A DNA stretch of 64,000 nucleotides, taken from assembly GCA_944323075.1 (NCBI GenBank), contig CALURC010000014.1:58489-122488 (forward strand), read 5' to 3'. The position numbers were made by a program, and so were the translations under genes. Numbering within the stretch: the first letter of the stretch is position 1; each line of letters begins with the position of its first letter. The notes beneath the pieces were generated by a model. That model worked only from the letters and a program-made list of their open reading frames with translations. It ran no database searches and was not told where the DNA came from. Of this stretch, positions 56,272 to 64,000 are shown piece by piece. Source of the stretch: an uncultured Alistipes sp. (lineage in GTDB: Bacteria; Bacteroidota; Bacteroidia; Bacteroidales; Rikenellaceae).

Positions 56272-56275
56272 CACG

Positions 56276-56671
56276 ACACAGCAGGGAGGCTCTGTCGCTG
56301 CTCCCACACGCATTGGAGTTCGTCTCCGGTGCGGAGCGGGAGGGGAGGAAAGTCCGGGCAACACAGGGCGCCGCGCTTCCTAACGGGAAGATCTTCGTGA
56401 GGGGATAGCCGCGTAACAGAAAACAACCGCCGTTCCTCAGAACGGTAAGGGTGAAAAGGCGGGGTAAGAGCCCACCGCGACCATGGTGACATGTGCCGGC
56501 CGTACGTCTCGCGGGTTGCAAGACCATGTATACCGACAGTTTTAAGGACGGCCCGTCCGATGTCGGGGGGTAGGTTGCTGATGAGCCGGCGGGTGACCGT
56601 CGACCTAGATAAATGACAGAGGCCTCGATTCGAGGTACAGAACCCGGCTTACACGCCCTGCTGTGTTTTTT
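56276..56671 (+). ncRNA. rnpB: RNase P RNA (bacterial type A)
   Basis: The ends pair as P1: ACACAGCAGGG (56276-56286) with CCCTGCTGTGT (56656-56666), followed by a T-run. Conserved core elements are present in order: GAGGAAAGTCCGGGC near the 5' end, GGGTAAGAGCCCACCG in the middle, and ACAGAACCCGGCTTAC before the 3' end. This RNA is the catalytic subunit that trims 5' leaders from tRNA precursors. Length of about 391 bases is normal for the type. Confidence 0.97.
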
Positions 56672-56701
56672 ACCTATTTCAAGTCTCCTTTTTCCGGCTA
56701 A

Positions 56702-57463
56702 TTACTCGGTCTTCACGGCTACAATAAGAATCGGATGGTAGGTCAACGAAACCCGACCATCGTCCGCCCCGAAAAGCGTCCGGTACGTCGAATCAAAATT
56801 TTCGAGGTTCGGACGTTGCCATCCGATACGGCGCACGGCATTTACACCGGTCTCCCGAATGTGGCCCAATACCTCCTGCGGCGTATCGAACATCAGCACC
56901 CGGGTGTACTCCAAGGTTTCGGCGATCGAAAATCCTGCCCCGACGAGCATTTGCTGCAACTCCTCGCATGAGTAATAGGAGAGTCCGTCCCCGGTCGTCT
57001 GTCGGATCTCCCGGAAATTATCGGGGCCAAACGTCGTAAAGGCAAACATGCCACCCGCAACGAGTGCATCGGCCGCCTTTTTCATAAATGCCGGGACATC
57101 ATCGAACCACTGCACCGTAGAAGCCGAAGCCAACAGGTCCGTTCCGATAGGAAGAGGAAGCTGTTCGGCATCCCCCCACATATAGGCGACATTCCGTCCG
57201 GCGGCATAGGGTTTCAGATACTCTTCTATCGTCTCGATCATATCGTTGAGCATCCAATGGGCATCGGGAAAACGTTCCAATAGCAGCCGGGTCAAAAATC
57301 CGGTTCCCGCACCGATCTCCATCGCCCGATCAACGGGCAAAATACGGATGCGACCGATCATCTCATCCAAACGGATGCAGATCTCATTCTGTACAGCGGC
57401 ATGCGCATCGTATCCGGGCAGTGCCGCTGCAAAGCGTTTCTTCAATAATGGTTTGTCGATCAT
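56702..57463 (-). CDS. bioC: Malonyl-ACP O-methyltransferase
   Basis: The 253-residue SAM methyltransferase has a motif I region AMEIGAGTGFLTRLLLERF, the LLASASTVQWFDDVPAFM segment typical of BioC, and GMFAFTTFGPDNFREI. BioC methylates malonyl-ACP so that pimeloyl chains can be built by fatty-acid synthesis for biotin. It is the last gene of the mqn-bio operon, four bases after bioG. Confidence 0.92.
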   Translation of the reverse strand: MIDKPLLKKRFAAALPGYDAHAAVQNEICIRLDEMIGRIRILPVDRAMEIGAGTGFLTRLLLERFPDAHWMLNDMIETIEEYLKPYAAGRNVAYMWGDAEQLPLPIGTDLLASASTVQWFDDVPAFMKKAADALVAGGMFAFTTFGPDNFREIRQTTGDGLSYYSCEELQQMLVGAGFSIAETLEYTRVLMFDTPQEVLGHIRETGVNAVRRIGWQRPNLENFDSTYRTLFGADDGRVSLTYHPILIVAVKTE

Positions 57464-57466
57464 ATC

Positions 57467-58123
57467 TCAAATCGTTTGAAGATAGTTATACATCAAAGAC
57501 GTGTCGCCGAAAGGGTAGTGGGGTAACGACAGACGAAGCACCTCTCCGTTCCACTTTTCGGTCCAATAGGCAGACATGTTCGCCACCGGAAAAATCCGAT
57601 CCTCCGTGCCGATAACGGCATCTGTCCACCTCAAACGGGGTTCGTACGGTACTGAAGCCTGTTCGACCAGACGCTCCAGCTCTTCGCACCGCTCCCCGAA
57701 AGCCCGTTCTTCGGACTGAAGGCTCATTTGAGGGTAATACACCCCGTAGGCCTTGCGGTCGAACGGTTCCATTCCTGCCTGACGGATTCCTTTCAACGTA
57801 ACGGTCAAATATTTCCGCGGAATACCAAAGCGGTCGTCTACCGGCAGCGGGGTTCCGTTAAAGGCTACGGCACGGCTCCACCCGATCGCCGCACAGGCCT
57901 GCTCGGCCGCCCACACCCCAAACGACCAGGCAAAAAGGGTGGTACTCCGGTAGGAGGCGAAATCCGCAGGATCGAACGGCTCGATCGTGCGATAGTCGTA
58001 CACGGCCAGCACATCGTATCCGGCAGGGATGAAATGCGACACCGCACGATGACTGCATGCCCATCCCAGCATAAAAAGGATCAACCTCTCGTTTCCCTCC
58101 CGTTTCAACCAATACTTCTGCAT
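57467..58123 (-). CDS. bioG: Pimeloyl-ACP methyl ester esterase, BioG type (DUF452)
   Basis: The 218-residue alpha/beta hydrolase has the nucleophile motif FAWSFGVWAAEQ (Ser67) and a late His in LSLPHYPFGD. BioG replaces BioH in some bacteria, removing the methyl group from pimeloyl-ACP. Its start overlaps the end of bioF by 19 bases, and bioC follows after four. Confidence 0.9.
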   Translation of the reverse strand: MQKYWLKREGNERLILFMLGWACSHRAVSHFIPAGYDVLAVYDYRTIEPFDPADFASYRSTTLFAWSFGVWAAEQACAAIGWSRAVAFNGTPLPVDDRFGIPRKYLTVTLKGIRQAGMEPFDRKAYGVYYPQMSLQSEERAFGERCEELERLVEQASVPYEPRLRWTDAVIGTEDRIFPVANMSAYWTEKWNGEVLRLSLPHYPFGDTSLMYNYLQTI

Positions 58124-59226
58124 AGTTCGGCAAAATTATCCACCTGTTCCTCCGTGAGAGCCGCCGTCAGCGAAATGCGGATACGGGCCTTACCCTGCGG
58201 CACGGTCGGCGGACGGATCGGCATAACCCAATAACCCGCCTCGCGAAACCGCCGGCTCATCTCGATCGCCCGACGATTCTCTCCGGCCATTAGGGGTATG
58301 ATGTGTGTCCGGTCGCTCTCCCCGGTAAGCCGTTCGACATAACGGGCGAGGCGTTCCCGGCGGTCATTCATTCGGGGCAAACGGTCGATCAGAAACTCGG
58401 TCCACCGCAACGATATCGGAGGCAGGGCAGTCGAGAAAATCAGGGTCCGCATCCGATTCACCAAAAAGTCGCGGGTCAAGGCATCGGTCACCACAAAAGC
58501 ACCCTGCGAGGCAAGTGCCTTACCCAGTGTCGCCATCCGTACATCGCAGGCATCCTCCACACCGGTCTCTGCCGCACCACCGCGCCCGTCCGGACCGTAT
58601 ACGCCGAAAGCATGGGCTTCGTCAAGATAGATTTTCGTATCGTAACGCCGTTTCAAATCGACGATTTCCCGAAGAGGAGCCCGATCGCCATCCATACTGA
58701 AAACCGATTCGGTCACGATCCACACGTCGCGGTAATCCGACCTGTATTTTTCGAGCAATCGTTCCAGATGCTCCACATCGTTGTGATTGAACCGTTTCCA
58801 GTCGGCCTCGCACAGCCGGAGCCCATCGATTAGGCTGGCATGGATCAGCTTATCGGCCAGAATCAGATCGCCTTTCCGGGTAACAGCCGGCAATACGCCC
58901 GTATTGGCCATATAGCCGCACCCGACCACCAAAACGGCTTTACCGTCGTACATCGCCGAGAGTTTCCGCTCCAGACGCGTGTAGTCCGGACTGTTTCCGG
59001 TAATCAATCTCGAGGAGGGGTTGCTCAGCAAAAAAGCCTCATCTGCTGCCATCTGCGCCATGAACTCCCGGTGCAGACCGCTGCACGACAACCCCAAATA
59101 GTCGTTCGACGAAAGATTCAGATACCTTTTCCCCTCACTCACGACATAAGCCCCCTCGATCTCGATCTGAGGCAAATGCCTTAAATTTCCTTCTGCCGCC
59201 AGCCGCTCCAACTCCTCGCGCATCAT
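58105..59226 (-). CDS. bioF: 8-amino-7-oxononanoate synthase
   Basis: From the ATG at 59226 (MMREELERLAAEGN) the product has about 373 residues. The frame is open upstream to 59520, but that part lies over mqnD and has a GC-shadow composition, so it is rejected. AONS/alpha-oxoamine synthase motifs are present: LNLSSNDYLGLS, SVFSMDGDRAP, DEAHAFGVYG and the PLP lysine in TLGKALASQGAF. The start ATGATGA overlaps the mqnD stop. Confidence 0.93.
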   Translation of the reverse strand: MMREELERLAAEGNLRHLPQIEIEGAYVVSEGKRYLNLSSNDYLGLSCSGLHREFMAQMAADEAFLLSNPSSRLITGNSPDYTRLERKLSAMYDGKAVLVVGCGYMANTGVLPAVTRKGDLILADKLIHASLIDGLRLCEADWKRFNHNDVEHLERLLEKYRSDYRDVWIVTESVFSMDGDRAPLREIVDLKRRYDTKIYLDEAHAFGVYGPDGRGGAAETGVEDACDVRMATLGKALASQGAFVVTDALTRDFLVNRMRTLIFSTALPPISLRWTEFLIDRLPRMNDRRERLARYVERLTGESDRTHIIPLMAGENRRAIEMSRRFREAGYWVMPIRPPTVPQGKARIRISLTAALTEEQVDNFAELCRSIG

Positions 59227-60023
59227 ACGAAAATCTCCTCGTCCTTTAAATCCAGCAAACGCACAACGGCCCGACGGCCCTCTTCTCCCAAATCGACGGA
59301 ATACGCATTGACGAACAACTCGATATGGCTTCGCATCACCTCGTCGTCGAGCTCCTGAGCATGTTCCCGTACGAACTCGGCCGAAGCCTGAGGATGAGCC
59401 ATAGCATACGTCACACTGCGGCGCAGAACTCGATCGATCGTGTGTCTCAACGCAGGATCGAGCTCCCGCGACACAACGATCGCCCCCAACGGGAGCGGCA
59501 GTCCGGTCCGTTTTTCCCACTCCTCACCGAGATTGGCCACCAGTTGCAACCCCTTTTTCCGGTAGGTAAACCGACCTTCGTGGATCAGTACACCGGCATC
59601 ACACTCGTCGCTCATCACCGCATCCGCCACATCCGAGAAGAGATAGACCCGACGCCGCGAAATTTCTGGAAAGATAACGGACAACAACCGATTGGCTGTC
59701 GTATATTCTCCGGGAATAGCCACACACACATCGCCCAACTCATCGGGATAGAGCTTGTGGCGGCTGACCAACAACGGGCCGTTTCCCCGTCCCAAGGCAC
59801 TTCCGCTGTTGAGCACCTGATAGCGGTCGCTCACACGAGATACGACCGCATAGCTCAATTTCGAGATGTGGGGCGCCCCCTGAAGCACCTCCCGGTTCAG
59901 CTCTTCGATATCGCCCATAAAAAGGTCAAACTCCAATCCTTCGGTATCGATCCGCCCATGGATCATCGCATCGAACATGAACGTATCGTTCGGACAGGTC
60001 GATATATTCAATCGTAACTTCAT
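59223..60023 (-). CDS. mqnD: 1,4-Dihydroxy-6-naphthoate synthase (futalosine pathway)
   Basis: The 266-residue protein has a periplasmic-binding-protein fold with family segments ISTCPNDTFMFDAMIHG, LNSGSALGRGNGPLLVS and DAGVLIHEGRFTY. MqnD converts cyclic dehypoxanthine futalosine to 1,4-dihydroxy-6-naphthoate for menaquinone. It overlaps mqnB by four bases and bioF by four. Confidence 0.93.
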   Translation of the reverse strand: MKLRLNISTCPNDTFMFDAMIHGRIDTEGLEFDLFMGDIEELNREVLQGAPHISKLSYAVVSRVSDRYQVLNSGSALGRGNGPLLVSRHKLYPDELGDVCVAIPGEYTTANRLLSVIFPEISRRRVYLFSDVADAVMSDECDAGVLIHEGRFTYRKKGLQLVANLGEEWEKRTGLPLPLGAIVVSRELDPALRHTIDRVLRRSVTYAMAHPQASAEFVREHAQELDDEVMRSHIELFVNAYSVDLGEEGRRAVVRLLDLKDEEIFV

Positions 60024-60601
60024 GACTGTTTTATTAATTCCAACAACGACACCAACGAACGGGCCAACTCCTCAGTCGCCCGTCCAATCTCCCACCGTGC
60101 AAAAGGATCCCCCACACGGTTGGAGAGGCTTCGCAACTCCAAAAACGGAATCCCGAACTCCCTGCACATGCGGAAAAAAGCGGCCCCCTCCATGTTCTCG
60201 ATCTGCACGCCATCACACCCGACAAAAGGTGAAGCGGCCGCACTCACGCTGTTGCTCGCAACAAGCGGCCAACGGCTGAACCTCTCTACATACGGGCACC
60301 CACACCGTTCTGCGAACTTGGCTGTAAATGTCCCCTCCGAAAAACTGCCTACATCGGCCGTCCGTTCGGTTTCAACCAGCACACATTCGCCAACCTTCAC
60401 TCCGCTCTCGGGGTAACAGCCGGCAATACCCGCCAATACAATCCAATCCGGCCGCTCGGCACAAACTGCCGCCGTCACCGCCGCACACCGATAGGGCCCG
60501 ACTCCCGTAAGACGTACATCAGCCCGAGGCATCATCCGACGAAATACCCCGATTTCAGATTCGGTCGGAACAAGAATAACTATTTTCGCTTCACTCTTCA
60601 C
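60020..60601 (-). CDS. mqnB: Futalosine hydrolase
   Basis: The 193-residue product is a PNP-like nucleosidase: ILVPTESEIGVF at the start, LAGIAGCYPESGVKVGE in the middle, and the catalytic ENMEGAAFFRMC and SNRVGDP segments. MqnB removes hypoxanthine from futalosine. With MqnD it identifies the futalosine menaquinone route. It overlaps ybaN by 11 bases and mqnD by four. Confidence 0.92.
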   Translation of the reverse strand: MKSEAKIVILVPTESEIGVFRRMMPRADVRLTGVGPYRCAAVTAAVCAERPDWIVLAGIAGCYPESGVKVGECVLVETERTADVGSFSEGTFTAKFAERCGCPYVERFSRWPLVASNSVSAAASPFVGCDGVQIENMEGAAFFRMCREFGIPFLELRSLSNRVGDPFARWEIGRATEELARSLVSLLELIKQS

Positions 60602-60962
60602 ATCGAGCCGTTTTCTGATTCAACACGTGGATCGAGACGAACAAAGATACGGTAAAAAGCAATATCTTCACCCACACTCTATCCGTAAGAACGATTGCCG
60701 AGAAAGAAATTGTACTCCACAGCATCACCACAATGGCAAATTTGACCGACACGGGAATTCCTCTTCCGCTTCTGTAGTCCCGAAGATAACTGCCGAAAAA
60801 CCGATTTCCCATCAGCCATCGATTCAGACGGGGGTCACTTCTCGAAAAACACCATACGGCAAGCAACAAAAACGGAGTAGTCGGCAGCACAGGAAGGAAA
60901 ATTCCGGCAAAACCCAAAGCTACCGCTGAATATCCGGCTATTTTAAATAATATCGTTCTCAT
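60591..60962 (-). CDS. YbaN/DUF454 family small membrane protein
   Basis: The 123-residue protein has about three hydrophobic helices and the DUF454 phrase GFAGIFLPVLPTTPFLLLAVWCFSRSDPRL. The function of the family is unknown. It is the first gene of the mqn-bio operon and overlaps mqnB by 11 bases. Confidence 0.9.
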   Translation of the reverse strand: MRTILFKIAGYSAVALGFAGIFLPVLPTTPFLLLAVWCFSRSDPRLNRWLMGNRFFGSYLRDYRSGRGIPVSVKFAIVVMLWSTISFSAIVLTDRVWVKILLFTVSLFVSIHVLNQKTARCEE

Positions 60963-61008
60963 GTCGTCAGTGTCGGGACGAAGATACGGAATAAAACAAA
61001 AAAATACT

Positions 61009-61016
61009 TACCTTTG
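61009..61016 (+). promoter_or_regulatory. Putative -7 box for prfA-pyrF
   Basis: TACCTTTG, an exact TAnnTTTG match, followed by a leader of about 125 bases before prfA; no clear -33 box. Confidence 0.5.
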
Positions 61017-61141
61017 CAGGACTTCGTATGCGTTAGTTCGCGATCCGGGGAAAGCACATACAGCGATAATCCCGCACGCTTTTTAAAAAACAAATACGAA
61101 GCCACCGTTCTAATACACACGAATAATTATCGATACGCAAT

Positions 61142-62227
61142 ATGTCTGACAACTCGATTTTATCTCGCCTCGACGGGCTGAAAATCAAATACGAAGAGAT
61201 CGGCCAGCAGATGACCGACCCCGAAGTGATCGCCGACATGAAAAAGTTTGTAGCTCTGAACAAAGAGTACAAAGAGCTGCAACCGGTAGTGGAAACCAGC
61301 GAAAAATACCGCACGGCCCTGAACCATCTGAACGAAGCCAAAGAGATTCTCGCAACGGAAAAAGACGACGAACTGCGTGAGATGGCCCGTATGGAGGTTG
61401 CAGAGCTGGAACCCCAACTGGCCCAACTGGAAGAGGACATCAAACTGTTGCTCATTCCGGCAGATCCGCAGGACAGCAAAAATGCCATCGTAGAAATCCG
61501 GGGAGGAACGGGAGGAGACGAAGCTGCAATTTTCGCCGGAGACCTCTTCCGCATGTACACCAAATATATCGAAAAACGGGGCTGGAAATATGAAATCAAC
61601 AGCGCCAGCGAAGGTAGCTCGGGAGGTTTCAAGGAGATCGTCATGAAGGTCACGGGCGAAGGAGTGTACGGAGTGCTCAAATACGAGTCGGGCGTTCATC
61701 GTGTACAACGGGTTCCACAGACCGAAACTCAGGGTCGGGTACATACTTCGGCCGCATCAGTTGCCGTACTTCCGGAAGCAGAAGAGTTCGATCTGGAGAT
61801 CAACATGAACGATGTCCGCAAGGATATTTTCTGTGCATCGGGCCCCGGTGGACAGTCGGTCAACACGACCTATTCGGCTATCCGACTGACACACATCCCG
61901 ACCGGCATCGTCGTACAGTGTCAGGACCAGAAGTCACAGCTCAAAAACTTTGACAAGGCATTCGAAGAGTTGCGGACCCGTATCTACAACCTCGAGTACC
62001 AGAAATATCTGGATGAAATCGCCAGCAAACGTAAAACTATGGTATCGACCGGCGACCGGAGTGCGAAAATCCGTACCTACAACTACCCTCAGGGACGGGT
62101 TACCGACCACCGGATCAACCTGACACTCTACAACCTGAGTGCGGTAATGGACGGCGATCTGCAAGAGATTATCGACAAACTGCAAGTTGCAGAAAACACT
62201 GAACGTTTGCGTGCCAGCGAAGAGTAA
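61142..62227 (+). CDS. prfA: Peptide chain release factor 1
   Basis: The 361-residue protein has the class I release factor layout, with the stop-codon recognition region [15 protein letters not shown] (the P-x-T motif is PQT here) and the catalytic GGQ in [17 protein letters not shown] (near residue 236). It releases the nascent chain at UAA and UAG. pyrF follows after 45 bases and may share the transcript. Confidence 0.95.
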   Translation: MSDNSILSRLDGLKIKYEEIGQQMTDPEVIADMKKFVALNKEYKELQPVVETSEKYRTALNHLNEAKEILATEKDDELREMARMEVAELEPQLAQLEEDIKLLLIPADPQDSKNAIVEIRGGTGGDEAAIFAGDLFRMYTKYIEKRGWKYEINSASEGSSGGFKEIVMKVTGEGVYGVLKYESGVHRVQRVPQTETQGRVHTSAASVAVLPEAEEFDLEINMNDVRKDIFCASGPGGQSVNTTYSAIRLTHIPTGIVVQCQDQKSQLKNFDKAFEELRTRIYNLEYQKYLDEIASKRKTMVSTGDRSAKIRTYNYPQGRVTDHRINLTLYNLSAVMDGDLQEIIDKLQVAENTERLRASEE

Positions 62228-62272
62228 ATAATACACAACAACCTTAACTCAACACTAAAACTCACGAAAAAA

Positions 62273-63097
62273 ATGACCGTTTCCGAACTGTTCGAACAGA
62301 TCCGTCGCAAGCAGAGTTTTCTCTGCGTCGGTCTGGATACCGATATCCGCAAAATTCCGCAACATTTATTGTCCTGCGATGATCCGATATTTTGTTTTAA
62401 CCGTCAGATCATCGACGCTACGGCCGAATATGCCGTTTGTTACAAACCCAATCTGGCTTTCTACGAAGAGAACGGCCGTACGGGGTGGGAGAGTCTGGAA
62501 AAAACCATCCGATATATTCGAGAAAACCATCCGGAAATCCTTATCATTGCCGATGCCAAACGGGGTGATATCGGAAACACCTCGCAAATGTATGCACGGG
62601 CCTTTTTCGGGCACGACTTGGCCGACGGAGTAACTCTGTCGCCCTATATGGGACGCGATACGGTAGACCCGTTCCTCAAGTTCGACGGTAAGTGGGCCGT
62701 ATTGTTGGCTCTGACCTCGAATCCCAGTGCCGCCGACTTCGAATTACAGCGTCTCGAAGACGGTAGCCTTCTGTATGAAAAGGTAATCAAAACTTCGAGT
62801 CAATGGGGAACGCCGGACGACATGATGTATGTCGTTGGGGCGACTCAGGCTCGGATGTTAACCAACATCCGTCAACTGATCCCGGATCATTTTCTTCTCG
62901 TACCGGGTGTCGGAGCACAAGGAGGAAGTCTCGAAGAGGTCGCTCAGTACGGAATGAACCGTCAGTGTGGATTGCTGGTCAACTCCTCTCGCGGTATTAT
63001 TTATGCCGATACGACTGAACGTTTCGCAGAAGCCGCAGGCGACATGGCCTCACAAATGGCCTCACAAATGAGTCAACTACTCAAAATTTATTTATAG
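62273..63097 (+). CDS. pyrF: Orotidine 5'-phosphate decarboxylase (type 2)
   Basis: The 274-residue product has the catalytic [18 protein letters not shown] motif and FLCVGLDTD at the start, with [14 protein letters not shown] near the C-terminus. This is the longer type-2 PyrF class. It decarboxylates OMP to UMP in pyrimidine synthesis. A terminator lies about 125 bases downstream. Confidence 0.95.
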   Translation: MTVSELFEQIRRKQSFLCVGLDTDIRKIPQHLLSCDDPIFCFNRQIIDATAEYAVCYKPNLAFYEENGRTGWESLEKTIRYIRENHPEILIIADAKRGDIGNTSQMYARAFFGHDLADGVTLSPYMGRDTVDPFLKFDGKWAVLLALTSNPSAADFELQRLEDGSLLYEKVIKTSSQWGTPDDMMYVVGATQARMLTNIRQLIPDHFLLVPGVGAQGGSLEEVAQYGMNRQCGLLVNSSRGIIYADTTERFAEAAGDMASQMASQMSQLLKIYL

Positions 63098-63222
63098 TTT
63101 ATAGCAATAGTTCTTGGAGACTGCCAACGAGAGAAAGTTCTATCCCTTTTGTATAATTTAAAGTAATCTGATTATTACAATCAAAGGAATACAATAATAA
63201 AAATTCATTACATCATATCGAG

Positions 63223-63253
63223 GAGAGAGGTTTAGGGCCTCTCTCTTTTTTAT
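63223..63253 (+). terminator. Terminator downstream of pyrF
   Basis: GAGAGAGG (63223-63230) pairs with CCTCTCTC (63238-63245) around a seven-base loop, followed by a T-run. Confidence 0.8.
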
Positions 63254-63636
63254 TATCATACACTGAATCATCAAGACACCTTCTTCTGCAAGAAAATAAC
63301 AATTCTGTACACGTCTTGAGAATAAACAAGAAAAATCATCTCAATCAAGCGATCTTTCCTGGCTTACCTAACTCCGAATACAAAACTGTCGAACGAAACA
63401 AGGCTTTTGGAGTACTGACATAACTTAAGTGTCTACCTCAATATAATCAGGGTACATGAATGACAAATAAAAATAATTAGAGACTACTCTTTTATCGCCA
63501 TAGCATCAAGCAAATACATTATTCACCCTACTCTGTATTGTCATCAATCTTTTTTACCCTTAATATTAACTATTCCTTAAGAACTACAAATATTAGTCTA
63601 TTAACTATTTTTAATAGTTTTCATTCAAAAAAAACT

Positions 63637-63644
63637 TATATTTG
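63637..63644 (+). promoter_or_regulatory. Putative -7 box for the second MG2-domain gene
   Basis: TATATTTG, an exact TAnnTTTG match, 31 bases before the start codon. A 7-bp inverted repeat lies 17 bases upstream of it and could be an operator. Confidence 0.5.
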
Positions 63645-63675
63645 TAAAGTAACTATTATTTGAAGTGTTAAAATC

Positions 63676-64000
63676 ATGAGAACTAACATCAACAACACTT
63701 TATTTTTTAGAACCATATCAATCTTCATTCTCCATCTATGTTCACAAAATATACTTGGTGGAAATTTATCAAATAATATAACAACAAACATTTTTGTTGA
63801 GTTAACAGGAGAAGACAGCATTTCGTTGTATTTTGAAGGGATCCTGGGCCAGCAGCAGGAGAAGCTGTGGTTACACCTGAACCAACCATACTATGCCGCT
63901 GGCGATACTATCTGGTTCAAAGGGTACCTGGTCGACGCTATGAACCACCGTCGGGATACCTTGTCTAATTTTATCTATGTCGATCTGGTTGACCAACGGG
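63676..64000 (+). CDS. MG2-domain exported protein, paralogue of the 24.3-kb gene (partial, runs off the right edge)
   Basis: The ATG at 63676 opens a frame that stays open to the window end, 108 codons. After a hydrophobic leader (FFRTISIFILHLCSQNILGG) comes an MG2-type segment QQEKLWLHLNQPYYAAGDTI, then WFKGYLVDA and SNFIYVDLVDQR. These match the start of the mature protein at 24289 (LWFHLDKPYY, GDTVWF, GYLIDA, SNFVYVDLFDRR) at roughly half of the positions. The leader is strongly AT-rich, but from about 63838 the sequence becomes clearly GC-richer. Function unknown. Confidence 0.75.
   Translation, partial: MRTNINNTLFFRTISIFILHLCSQNILGGNLSNNITTNIFVELTGEDSISLYFEGILGQQQEKLWLHLNQPYYAAGDTIWFKGYLVDAMNHRRDTLSNFIYVDLVDQR

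Larger units (their letters stand above)
63098..63675. other. AT-rich intergenic region before the second MG2-domain gene
   Basis: About 580 bases of AT-rich sequence with no credible gene. It holds the pyrF terminator, several copies of a TTAACTATT-like motif (near 63566, 63601 and, as TAACTATT, 63650), a 7-bp inverted repeat AACTATT/AATAGTT at 63603-63619 and a -7-like box at 63637. Confidence 0.5.

Noticed and set aside
59227-59520. N-terminal extension of bioF
   Set aside because: The added 98 residues overlap mqnD, are Arg/Cys/Gly-rich and match no BioF family part; the ATG at 59226 gives the normal length.
61033-61744. Minus-strand open frames over prfA
   Set aside because: Antisense to a clear release factor gene; Ser- or Phe-rich shadow translations.
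1-64000. CRISPR arrays, IS elements and tRNA genes
   Set aside because: Reading both strands I found no regularly spaced direct repeats, no transposase and no cloverleaf-like gene that I could support.

Overview
The window looks like chromosomal DNA of a member of the order Bacteroidales (phylum Bacteroidota). Evidence: several intergenic regions carry the Bacteroidota promoter -7 motif TAnnTTTG. Bacteroidota-type versions of genes are present: fused FeoA-FeoB with a tiny Cys-rich partner, the lptE / TPR-like / secG operon, DUF4923, the HU-like membrane protein and the uppS-bamA pair. Cleaved signal peptides ending in Ala-Gln are common. Menaquinone is made by the futalosine route (mqnB, mqnD), which is not the route of classical Bacteroides. 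This hints at another family of the order, possibly Rikenellaceae-like, but I cannot place it firmly. I see no prophage, IS element, CRISPR array or tRNA.

Layout. 1-7 kb: bamA (cut by the left edge) and uppS on the minus strand, nadK divergent from pdxJ-cca, then a type II NADH dehydrogenase. 7-14 kb: yebC and a short-form arginine decarboxylase (minus), then a plus-strand run of a HU-like membrane protein, a sigma-54 activator, lptE, a TPR-like protein, secG and a GNAT acetyltransferase. 14-24 kb: a minus-strand block of five secreted proteins for glycan breakdown: a CBM9-like/PKD protein, a GH92 mannosidase, an unrecognised 712-residue protein, a GH71/GH99-like protein with a CBM9-like tail, and a DUF5722 glycosidase-like protein. 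No SusC/SusD pair lies inside it. 24-30 kb: a large exported MG2/plug-domain protein and the ferrous iron transporter feoAB with its small partner. 30-37 kb: a TSCPD protein and a six-gene operon tolC-macA-ABC ATPase-permease-histidine kinase-LytTR regulator. 37-41 kb: a YhiM-like membrane protein, an outer-membrane beta-barrel, and prmA/xerD transcribed apart from overlapping promoters.

41-55 kb is a long, tightly packed minus-strand block: DUF4923, kdsC, a DUF2520 protein, a BrkB/YihY protein with a winged-helix tail, nhaC, a THUMP-like methyltransferase, comEC without a metallo-beta-lactamase domain, yifB, dnaB, ygiQ and queA. 55-57 kb holds a secreted metallophosphoesterase and the RNase P RNA gene. 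57-61 kb is an overlapping operon ybaN-mqnB-mqnD-bioF-bioG-bioC, joining menaquinone and biotin synthesis. 61-63 kb holds prfA and pyrF. After an AT-rich 0.6 kb gap the window ends inside a second MG2-domain gene, a paralogue of the one at 24.3 kb, whose base composition changes sharply just after its leader.

Most of the window is core metabolism and envelope biogenesis. The parts most likely to hold undescribed biology are the secreted glycan cluster, especially the 712-residue protein, the pair of MG2/plug proteins, and the YhiM-like protein beside the efflux operon.
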